From contig OY282383.1 in NCBI GenBank assembly GCA_958295855.1, positions 3,266,481 through 3,330,480 on the forward strand: a stretch of 64,000 bases of DNA, given 5' to 3'. The translations under genes were made by a program, and so were the position numbers. Within the stretch, counting starts at the first letter, position 1; every line of letters starts with the position of its first letter. Source of the stretch: an uncultured Poribacteria bacterium. GTDB taxonomy: Bacteria > Poribacteria > WGA-4E > WGA-3G. Positions 7,966 to 15,350 of this stretch are shown here, in pieces. A model generated the notes under the pieces. That model was given only the letters and a program-made list of their open reading frames with translations, did not search any database and was not told where the DNA came from.

Positions 7966-9459
7966 ATGAGCATGAGAAAAATAACACTGGTGTTATCTGT
8001 TTTTGTCCTGCTGACGTTGCCACTGACAGATGTGGCCGTGGCTGCCTGGAAGGCGAATACCGTCACGAACCAGACGACAGAGAATGTGTATGTCATCTAT
8101 TCCACTTGGCTTGGTGCGAAAGGGAGTATTCCGCGTGGATATCGGACGTTGGGCTATTACCGTGTTTCGCCTGGGCAGCAACGTTCGTTTTCTGCGTGGG
8201 CGAGCAATAGTATCTATTTCCGTATTTCTCAATCTGGTGAGGCGCTGAAACCGCAAAGTGCCACCGAGACGTTTGCTTTTTGGATTCATCCGCGTGCCGC
8301 GTTTACGTTGGTGTCCGGTAAACTGAATGCTGCGGTGAGTGCTGCGCAACTGACGTATACAAACAAGGCGCGCGGTGAGTTGGCACATGAGGATGGTTTT
8401 ATGAAGTACGCCAATGGTGCGCGGATTTCAGTGACCTCCGGGTGGGTGCCTGTCAGCGGAGTGGTAACGCCGCCTGAAGAGGCGTCAGTGGATGTGAACG
8501 GCGATTGTGTCGTGGATGCCTCGGATGTAGCGTTGGTAACGTCGCGTTTAGGGCGGACCGGTGCCGATGCAGCGGATGTGAATGGCGATAGTGTCGTCGA
8601 CGCCGCAGATATAACGTTGGTCGCCAATGCACTTGGGACTGTTATAGATGACTGCGATGGCACATCGCCGGGAGGCGGCGGTACCGGGGGTGGCACTGAA
8701 GGCATGGTGCTTATCCCCGCCGGTGAGTTCCGGATGGGCAGTAACGATGCGGCAGCACAATCTAATGAGAAACCTGTGCATTCTGTTTATGTGGACGCGT
8801 TTTACATGGATGAGTATGAGGTGACGAATGAACAATATGCCGCGTTTCTCACTGCCAAAGGGAAACATGCAGAGGCAGGCCACACGTGGTTGTATATTGA
8901 AAATGCACGGGCACGGATTGAACGCGTTGGGGGTGTGTACCGTGCGAAGGCCGGCTATGAGAATCATCCTGTGACGTATGTTTCTTGGTATGGTGCGATG
9001 GCGTATGCGGCATCGGTGGGCAAACGTTTGCCGACGGAGGCCGAATGGGAGAAGGCAGCGCGTGGCGGTTTGTCGGGGTTCAAGTATCCGTGGGGTAACA
9101 CAATAGATTCGAGCCGGGCAAACTACAATGGTCGTATTAGGGATACCACGGGTGTAGGGAAGCATCCACCGAACAGGTATGGGTTGCATGACATGGCCGG
9201 GAATGTATCGGAGTGGTGCTTGGACGAGCATAATGCAGGTTTCTATGCTATTTCTCCGAGTCAAAACCCGTTGTCTGGTGCAACTAATGTGAAGTGGTTA
9301 TTAGACAACTACACAGGCGTTAAGTCTTCGCGCGTGTTGCGTGGTGGCTCTTGGAACAATTTCGCTCAGTACGTCCGCGTCGCCTCCCGCACCTCGAATA
9401 CGCCAACGGCCACGCGCCCCACCTACGGGTTTCGTTGCGTGAGGGCGGTAACCCCTTAA
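7966..9459 (+). CDS. exported dockerin-repeat and FGE-fold protein, variable C-terminus, copy 2
   Basis: 497 residues; AAGGAG lies 6 bases before the ATG. The order matches copy 1: signal peptide, N-terminal beta-rich domain nearly identical to copy 1, two dockerin-type repeats (DVNGDCVVDASDVALVTSRL and DVNGDSVVDAADITLVANAL), a glycine-rich linker, then the FGE-fold domain (MVLIPAGEFRMGSNDAA, LPTEAEWEKAARGG, GLHDMAGNVSEWCLD). The FGE part is much more diverged from copy 1 than the N-terminal part. The catalytic cysteine pair is absent (RGGSWNNFAQYVRVASRTS). The C-terminal 44 codons are variable cassette VR2. Probable role: calcium-stabilised surface protein with a variable binding face. Confidence 0.85.
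   Translation: MSMRKITLVLSVFVLLTLPLTDVAVAAWKANTVTNQTTENVYVIYSTWLGAKGSIPRGYRTLGYYRVSPGQQRSFSAWASNSIYFRISQSGEALKPQSATETFAFWIHPRAAFTLVSGKLNAAVSAAQLTYTNKARGELAHEDGFMKYANGARISVTSGWVPVSGVVTPPEEASVDVNGDCVVDASDVALVTSRLGRTGADAADVNGDSVVDAADITLVANALGTVIDDCDGTSPGGGGTGGGTEGMVLIPAGEFRMGSNDAAAQSNEKPVHSVYVDAFYMDEYEVTNEQYAAFLTAKGKHAEAGHTWLYIENARARIERVGGVYRAKAGYENHPVTYVSWYGAMAYAASVGKRLPTEAEWEKAARGGLSGFKYPWGNTIDSSRANYNGRIRDTTGVGKHPPNRYGLHDMAGNVSEWCLDEHNAGFYAISPSQNPLSGATNVKWLLDNYTGVKSSRVLRGGSWNNFAQYVRVASRTSNTPTATRPTYGFRCVRAVTP
9328..9459 (+). other. variable repeat VR2 (DGR-like)
   Basis: Last 44 codons of the preceding gene, from SRVLRGGSW to the stop. This copy keeps the most asparagine or threonine codons (AAC, AAT, ACC), so it may lie closest to a putative A-rich template. 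Confidence 0.7.
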
Positions 9460-9471
9460 GGCTTTACCTCA

Positions 9472-10011
9472 GTGGGCAGGCACAAGACCGGTTTTCCCTA
9501 CGGTGTGCCGTTGCCGTCCCTAAGGCGGGCAGCCCCTGCGCCTGCTGCCCGGTCGCAGTCTCTGGAGATGCTGACTGCCGCAGAGGTGCAGCAGTGGCTG
9601 ATACAAGCGCAGCAGTTAGTATCTACCGGTGCCTCTTCTCAAAGGGGGATTGCTGTTCTGGAAGAGCTCCTCGCAGCGTTGACTCCAAAGAAGAGTGCCT
9701 TGTTTCCGTTTAACCCAGAGACGTGGATACCTTATCACCTTACAGAGCCTGCGGAGGGGACTCTGAGCATCTATTCTGCGGATGGAAAGTTGGTGCGGAC
9801 GTTGGCGTTAGGGCATCAGCCTGCGGGTATCTATCAGAACAAGAGTCGTGCGGCGTATTGGGATGGTAGGAATGAACAGGGGGAGCCTGTGGCAAGTGGA
9901 GTCTATTTTTATACGTTGACTGCGGGGGATTTCGCTGCCACTGACCCGCCACTGACCCGCGTGTGGTGCTGCATATCCGCCTTCTACACAGCAAGATTAT
10001 CTAGTAGGTAA
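9472..10011 (+). pseudogene. degraded sorting-domain protein, copy 3
   Basis: The frame opens at a GTG with no signal peptide and starts within repeat sequence. From about residue 33 it reads TAAEVQQWLIQAQQL, then FNPETWIPYHLTEPAEGTLS and YWDGRNEQGEPVASGVYFY, matching the C-terminal domain of the genes at 5009 and 7336. The NYPNP part of the domain start is lost and the end TRKMLIVK is replaced by an unrelated tail (DPPLTRVWCCIS). It looks like a remnant of a third unit, truncated at both ends. Confidence 0.65.
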
Positions 10012-10105
10012 GACAGACGAGACAAGTCGAGAGGGCAGCCCGCCGCTAGAGAAACGCAGTGAGCGGCAGGGTACGCCCAATATAAGTCGAGAGAGGACCA
10101 AACCT

Positions 10106-12277
10106 GTGAAAAGCGGCTCCAACCCGATGATAGAGTCTAATCTCAAGAGGGAAGTTGATTCTGCAAAGGAGACAACCATGCATGAAGGAAATCGACAACA
10201 TACCGTTGCTAAAGGGTTACGAGATATGGCCACACTCATAGGCCCGGAAACTGGCAAGGAGATTCTGATTGGCGGACAGCAGGTAACCCCGGGTTTAGAG
10301 TTAATCGATGAGGCTGAGGATCTATTAGAGCGAGCCGCCCAGCTTGAAGCAGGCAGTCTGAGGATAGCCGTTGTAGGAGGAGTCAGCCGAGGCAAGTCCA
10401 CCCTTATTAATGCCATACTTGGCAAGGAGGTGTTGCCCGCTGACATAGATACGACTACCCTTGTGACTACCAAGGTTGTCTACGGAACCTGCCCCGACAA
10501 GGTTACCCTAGTGCAGAAAGACGGTCAACGGCAACCTATGGGGCACGAAGAGTTCCGAGAAACCATTCGCCTCCGACCTGGAGAAGAGCCCCCGGTTGGC
10601 GAAGATTTCAAGATGCCGGATCGGTTGAAAATTTATGAAGCCGCTGTGGTTGAATCAGACGATTCACTCTGCAAAGCCGGCCTTCATTTTATTGATACAC
10701 TCGGATTTAGCGGTGACAAAGCTCTGGAAAACATCACCATGCGGGCGCTTAGCAGAGCAGACGCTATATTGGTTGTGTTCTCGGCCTTCCCGCCTCTATT
10801 TAGTGATGAAGTTGTTAAATTCCTCAGGGACCAGCTTGACCTTCGGTTGGATAAGGAACGCCAGGATAATCTTTTCTTTGCCATCAATGATTTCAAGCAT
10901 TTTTCAGAAGAACAGATGACAAAGATAATGGAGGTTATGGCCCCCAGGAAACTTCAGAACTTCGCTCTAAAAGAAGACGGTACGGTCGACCCTGAGTACT
11001 TTAATGGGCGCCTGTTCCGAGTCAATGCTAAAGAAGCCTTAGAGTCGCGGTGTACCGGGGCATCGGACAATGAATTGGCAGCGACGGGCTTGCCCGCACT
11101 AGTGGAACGACTTCGACACGTGATTTTCAAAGAACGCCTTCCACTCGTGCTGGATGCAATTATGAAGCAAACCGTAGAACCCGCTCGGCGTAAGGCTACG
11201 GGTGCAATCCATAGCGCCCAGGAAGAACTTCGCAAGGATAGGGAAAGCAGATCAAAGGAAAGTGAAGCTGAACAGCGTAAGTTGGCAGAGACGCAGCAGA
11301 AACTCCACCAGAAGGTGCTCGATATCCAAAATGCCTCTGACAGACTCATCGAGAATTTTGGAGGGCGCGTTGCAAGCCGCGTTGAGAAGACGCTAAAAGA
11401 GATTCTGTCCGAGTGGGAAGACGATTGGGAAACCCATGGGTTGGGTGACTATGTGCGGGACCTAATCAAGTGGAATCTTAGGACCAAAGCCGGACGGGAA
11501 AAAGCCGGGGACGCTATAGCAGACCGGATCGCTAGCCACTTTAATCAGAAAATGGCGGAAAAAATAACCCATGAGTATCTCACAAGGATTTTTACTGAGG
11601 CGGTAGGCGAACTTAAAACGGAAGTTGCATCTTTTGGCGAGCAGTTCGCTGAGCTCTTGCCTGAAAAGATAAATGAGGATTGGGAAGAATGGAGTGAAAA
11701 GACACTCGCCCGAGCCTTTAAACTGGATTCAAGCGATATCGCTATAGAACCAATACTGATGGCGATCACATTAGAACTGGTGAGGGTTATTGCAAAGGTG
11801 ATTTACGCCATCCTGATTTTCATTCTGGAACTAATCACAACTATAGTTTTGGCTATCAGCGTGCAACCCTGGTTCGGGATACTCCTTGCACCGCTTGGAT
11901 TAATATCTGTAGTGGCCCCAAACTGGGTGAAGAAGCGTGCATCAAATAAGTTGAGAGATGGAATCCACAAAAAGTTGGGTGAAAGTCTTCAATCGAAAAT
12001 CCCTGGCATACAGAGGGACATCCGTCTAAAAACGCGTGAGCAATTGCAGCCTTATTTTGACAATCTGAACCGTATTCTCCAAGAAAACATTGAGAGAGAA
12101 AAGGAGAGATTGCACCGTGTCACTGAGCTAAAAAGCGCGGGAGAAGCCGAGGTTGCTGCCGAAATCGCACGCCTTGAGACGATTGAGACCGGCCTCGCAG
12201 CGCAATTTGAAGCGATCCATTGTGACATCTACCCGGGTCTCACCCCTGCTATAGTTAAGGAAGAAACAAAAAATTAG
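10106..12277 (+). CDS. bacterial dynamin-like GTPase with C-terminal membrane region
   Basis: 723 residues. The N-terminal GTPase domain has a P-loop VVGGVSRGKSTLINAILG (about residues 91-108), the switch-I threonines DIDTTTLVT, the switch-II DTLGFSG and a probable base-recognition segment FAINDFKHF. A long coiled-coil region follows (about 360-520, rich in E, K and R). A hydrophobic hairpin near residues 555-610 (VIYAILIFILELITTIVLAI and FGILLAPLGLISVVAP) would insert into membranes, and a second coiled coil closes the protein. Bacterial dynamin-like proteins remodel membranes or support stress and phage defence. Start is a choice between 10106 and the ATG at 10178. The context of repeats and variable cassettes gives no clear partner. 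Confidence 0.85.
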   Translation: MKSGSNPMIESNLKREVDSAKETTMHEGNRQHTVAKGLRDMATLIGPETGKEILIGGQQVTPGLELIDEAEDLLERAAQLEAGSLRIAVVGGVSRGKSTLINAILGKEVLPADIDTTTLVTTKVVYGTCPDKVTLVQKDGQRQPMGHEEFRETIRLRPGEEPPVGEDFKMPDRLKIYEAAVVESDDSLCKAGLHFIDTLGFSGDKALENITMRALSRADAILVVFSAFPPLFSDEVVKFLRDQLDLRLDKERQDNLFFAINDFKHFSEEQMTKIMEVMAPRKLQNFALKEDGTVDPEYFNGRLFRVNAKEALESRCTGASDNELAATGLPALVERLRHVIFKERLPLVLDAIMKQTVEPARRKATGAIHSAQEELRKDRESRSKESEAEQRKLAETQQKLHQKVLDIQNASDRLIENFGGRVASRVEKTLKEILSEWEDDWETHGLGDYVRDLIKWNLRTKAGREKAGDAIADRIASHFNQKMAEKITHEYLTRIFTEAVGELKTEVASFGEQFAELLPEKINEDWEEWSEKTLARAFKLDSSDIAIEPILMAITLELVRVIAKVIYAILIFILELITTIVLAISVQPWFGILLAPLGLISVVAPNWVKKRASNKLRDGIHKKLGESLQSKIPGIQRDIRLKTREQLQPYFDNLNRILQENIEREKERLHRVTELKSAGEAEVAAEIARLETIETGLAAQFEAIHCDIYPGLTPAIVKEETKN

Positions 12278-12420
12278 CGAGTAGGGCGCGGTGTGCAAGC
12301 AAATTGCGGCGCCAAAGAAGTCCAACTCACGCTTCACTTCGGATTTTACTCTAATTGCTATCCACGGAGACTGCCTGGGTAGGCGATAAGAACACGGGTT
12401 GGACAGGATTGAAGGCGAGG
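12278..12420. other. intergenic stretch before VR3
   Basis: No gene recognised. The frame that encodes VR3 opens only about 15 codons upstream of it (after a TAA) and has no start codon, so the host gene of the cassette is missing. Confidence 0.5.
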
Positions 12421-12554
12421 ACGCGCGCGTGTTGCGGGGTGGCTCTTTGTACTTTCCTGCTCAGTACGTCCGCGTCGCCAATCGCTACGGGTCTACGCCG
12501 ATGCTCACGAACCACCACTCCGGTTTTCGTTGCGTGAGGGCGGTATCCCCTTAA
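12421..12554 (+). other. orphan variable repeat VR3 (DGR-like)
   Basis: Encodes ARVLRGGSLYFPAQYVRVAN and onward to GFRCVRAVSP-stop, in perfect register with VR1 and VR2, but it is not attached to an FGE-fold gene. Its variable codons are TAC, TTT, CCT, TAC, AAT, TAC, GGG, TCT. It is either a gene remnant or a stored cassette. Confidence 0.65.
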
Positions 12555-12564
12555 GACTTTACTC

Positions 12565-13000
12565 CAGTGGGCCGGCACAAGACCGGTTTCCCCTACAATA
12601 AGGTAGCCGGCACACGCCGTGGGTTTCCATAGCCGTCCCTACGGTGTGCCGTTGCCGTAAGGACGCGGTCGCCTCGCCCTATTTCCTCGGTCTATTTCTT
12701 CCAATAAGGGGCGGGTAACCCGCCCCCTACGGTGGGAAACCGGCACAAGACCGGTTTCCCCTACAGCCAAACGGTTTGAGGTAAGGTAGCCGGCACACGC
12801 CGTGTGCCGTGACCGCCTCTCTTCTTGTAGGGCCAGGGCCCCGTGCTTCAGCTCTACGCTATTTTATTATTTTAACAGCAATCAGTATACCACAATCCTA
12901 CTTTTTTAGATAGAAGAAATTTGGCAGTCAACAACTGTGCACTTTTGTTGTTGTAGGAGCGGTTCCCCGTGTCCGCCCGTCGCCTGAACCAACAAGGATG
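12565..13000. repeat. dense PR-B cluster and copy of the 3920-4080 block
   Basis: Contains many palindromic units, including GGCACACGCCGTGTGCC (perfect 7-bp arms), GGGGCGGGTAACCCGCCCC and ACACCGTAGGG-like ends. From 12786 the block copies 3920-4080. No coding sequence is supported. Confidence 0.75.
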
Positions 13001-13114
13001 TTTGCAAGCGGGTACACAGAGACACTCAGTTGTCTTGTAGCCTCGCTCTCCCGATCGAGGGCACTTCCTTCCCTTCGCGCGTGAATAAAAATCGGAAAAC
13101 CTTGAAAAAATGAC

Positions 13115-13144
13115 TTGACATCATATCCGAATTTGTGCTAAAAT
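13115..13144 (+). promoter_or_regulatory. candidate promoter P1, second leader copy
   Basis: TTGACA at 13115-13120 and TAAAAT at 13139-13144, spacer 18, matching 4367-4396. Confidence 0.6.
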
Positions 13145-13198
13145 GTGACTGTGTATCGGGAAAAGAGCGAAAAAATCGCAATTTTTCTTAAAAAAGAG

Positions 13199-13227
13199 TT
13201 GACCGAAATTAAAATTGCGTGTATAAT
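13199..13227 (+). promoter_or_regulatory. candidate promoter P2, second leader copy
   Basis: TTGACC at 13199-13204 and TATAAT at 13222-13227, spacer 17, matching 4451-4480. Confidence 0.65.
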
Positions 13228-13301
13228 TCTCGACAATTAGGTGGTGCAGTGGCACAAAATGCCCCCGCGCCTTTCTCCAAAACCGAACGAAGGTGATGAG
13301 C

Positions 13302-13478
13302 ATGCAACCCGGACACCTCGATACGAACATCGAAACTGCCTTTAGCCCCGCGATGCAAGTTGGTGGATACCGGCGTGAGGCTGCGCGCTGCTTCGTCTCG
13401 CCTTCACACCGCGATGTTCACGCGAAGTTAACGATTTCCCCCTCCGCATTCATATATGTTAAGTTTATTACTTCATAA
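13302..13478 (+). CDS. conserved small ORF, leader peptide copy 2
   Basis: Begins MQPGHLDTNIETAFSP and shares QVGG, EA, PSH and KLTISP with the small ORF at 4537. GAAGG lies 7-8 bases before this ATG. The C-terminal tail (SAFIYVKFITS) differs from copy 1, as expected if only the first 45 or so residues matter. No known domain. The downstream gene is the FGE-fold lipoprotein, while copy 1 precedes the sorting-domain gene, so both copies stand upstream of surface-protein genes. Confidence 0.5.
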   Translation: MQPGHLDTNIETAFSPAMQVGGYRREAARCFVSPSHRDVHAKLTISPSAFIYVKFITS

Positions 13479-13836
13479 ACTACTTTACAATGCAGCATTG
13501 GCGGTTCTCGCCGTTTTGCTTTCGCGCCCGCGCGCTTCGTCTTGCACGGAGTGTCTCGTGTGCAATTTTTGTTGTCGCATTGGGTTTCACGCAATGCATC
13601 TCACTTCTGCTAATTGCATGCTATGTCTGCACGCGCGCCCGGTTCCGCTGGGTGTAGGACTGGCAAAATGCGGGTAAGGAAGTAGCGCGCTTTTAATCGA
13701 ACCGATGGCAGGCAGCACTACTAGTATTTGATCGCTGCCCCGAATGGTTGGTTTGAGTGGTATGATAAAGATGATTTAGCGGTTGGCTGGGCCTTACGTT
13801 CACCCCGCTTAGTATTTATAGAAGGAGAACTTAGGT
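13479..13836. other. intergenic stretch with decayed coding remnant
   Basis: The start copies the post-ORF region of the first leader (GCAGCATTGGCGG-type hairpin). Around 13728-13815 a frame reads IAAPNGWFEWYDKDDLAVGW, which looks like a piece of a lost protein, with no start or domain. AAGGAGAAC before 13837 is the ribosome site for the next gene. Confidence 0.4.
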
Positions 13837-14994
13837 ATGAAAAGAAAATTGAGATATGTCGCATTATTTGCTATTTCCATCATCGTCTCTATTTCCATGA
13901 TTGGCTGTGGCGATGATATTGTAGAAGAAGAAGTCAAGCCTGCTGCATATAATAGCGTAGAACCGCCTGAAGGGACAGAAATTGCCGTTGATGATGCCCT
14001 TCAGGTTGAATTTGACAACCCACCAAAGGGTGTTAGAGTGAGTATGGGTACAGCCATCACTACTGACAACACCGTGCGAATCGGTGGGGGGTTTGACGCC
14101 GGGGCCCTCGAATTGGAAATCACCTGGGATAATGCCTCAGATGGGCAAGGTAAAAAGGTCCTCACCTATACTGTCATCGCACCGGATATTGAGAGAGAAG
14201 TGCTAATTCCTGCTGGCGAATTCCAGATGGGAAGCGATGATGAGGAAGCTAATCTGAATTCTCCGCAAGGAATTTCGGATGAACAGCCCATCCACACTGT
14301 CTATGTTGACGCGTTCTATATGGACGCGCATGAAGTCACCAATGTGGAATATCAGGAATTCCTGCTTGAGAATCCGCAGTGGCAAAAAGCGGACATTGAA
14401 GAGCGATTCCACGACGGAGCTTATCTTAAAGAGTGGAGTGGAAACGACTACCCTAGAGGTAAAGGTTACCATCCGGTGACTCACGTGAGTTGGTATACGG
14501 CGATGGCTTATGCCGACTGGGCGGGAAAACGCTTGCCAACGGAGGCAGAATGGGAAAAAGCCGCACGCGGAGGCTTGGAGCAGAAAAAGTATCCCTGGGG
14601 AGATACTTATGATACCAATATGGTAGCTCACAATGTTAGCGATACACAGGTTGTTGGTAAGTACCCTCCCAACGATTATGGTCTGTACGACATGGCAGGA
14701 AACGTTGACGAGTGGTGTCTGGATGAGTACATTGAGAATTTCTATTTTAATTCTCCTGAGCGGAATCCGCTCGCCGGTGAGTTCACTTTGGAGGCACTTT
14801 CGAAACACTTCACAACGCTTCCAAACGATCCCGGGCATTCCCGCGTTTTTCGGGGCGGTTCTTGGTTTGAGGGGTGGGGTGGACCAGCGAGTAAACGGTG
14901 TGCATGGCGTGGTGGAGCGGCTATAGGTTATGCGGGTGTCCATGAAGATCAGGGCGGTTTCGGGGGGTTTCGTTGTGTCAGGTGCGCCAACTAA
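13837..14994 (+). CDS. FGE-fold lipoprotein
   Basis: 385 residues. A lipoprotein signal ends in the lipobox SMIGCG (cysteine at about residue 24), so the mature protein would be anchored to the outer face of a membrane. An Ig-like or beta domain (about 35-120) precedes an FGE-sulfatase-fold domain from VLIPAGEFQMGSDDEE to GFRCVRCAN. Core motifs LPTEAEWEKAARGG and GLYDMAGNVDEWCLDE are intact. The C-terminal loop (RGGSWFEGWGGPASKRCAWR) has one cysteine but not the paired active-site arrangement, and is unlike the variable cassettes. Probably a binding or structural member of the family. A variable cassette (VR4) begins 12 bases after its stop, in another frame. Confidence 0.85.
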   Translation: MKRKLRYVALFAISIIVSISMIGCGDDIVEEEVKPAAYNSVEPPEGTEIAVDDALQVEFDNPPKGVRVSMGTAITTDNTVRIGGGFDAGALELEITWDNASDGQGKKVLTYTVIAPDIEREVLIPAGEFQMGSDDEEANLNSPQGISDEQPIHTVYVDAFYMDAHEVTNVEYQEFLLENPQWQKADIEERFHDGAYLKEWSGNDYPRGKGYHPVTHVSWYTAMAYADWAGKRLPTEAEWEKAARGGLEQKKYPWGDTYDTNMVAHNVSDTQVVGKYPPNDYGLYDMAGNVDEWCLDEYIENFYFNSPERNPLAGEFTLEALSKHFTTLPNDPGHSRVFRGGSWFEGWGGPASKRCAWRGGAAIGYAGVHEDQGGFGGFRCVRCAN

Positions 14995-15006
14995 GCATAG
15001 GTGTTA

Positions 15007-15143
15007 AGTCTTCGCGCGTGTTGCGGGGTGGCGCTTGGTACAGGGGAACTCAGAACGTGCGCGTCGCCGACCGCAACAGGAGTACGCCTACGAGCTGGGG
15101 CAGTGCCCGCGGTTTTCGTTGCGCGAGGGCGGTATCCCCTTAA
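15007..15143 (+). other. orphan variable repeat VR4 (DGR-like)
   Basis: Encodes SRVLRGGAWYRGTQNVRVAD and onward to GFRCARAVSP-stop in register with VR1-VR3. Homology to VR2 begins at GTTAAGTCTTCGCGCGTGTT. It lies just after the stop of the FGE-fold lipoprotein gene but in a different frame and without a start, so it is not expressed as part of it. Confidence 0.65.
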
Positions 15144-15350
15144 ACTCCAGTGGGCCGGCACAAGGTAGCAGGCACACTCCGTGTGCCGTTGCCAAGACCT
15201 GCCCCTACGGTGTGCTGTTGCCTCGGCCTATTTCTTCCAATAAGGGGCGGGCAACCCGCCCCCTACGATGTTCTGACGTAGGGGCGCGGTCGCCTCGCCC
15301 TGTTTTCCCTCGAAAAAACACCCACAACTTGGACAGGAAACCGAGGCGAA
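15144..15350. repeat. PR-B cluster after VR4
   Basis: Palindromic units flanked by CCCCTAC or GTAGGGG, including GGCACACTCCGTGTGCC and GGGGCGGGCAACCCGCCCC. The same order follows the other three cassettes. No gene. Confidence 0.7.

Noticed and set aside
13728..13916. 62-residue ORF before the FGE-fold lipoprotein
   Set aside because: It overlaps the true start in another frame and looks like a decayed remnant at most.
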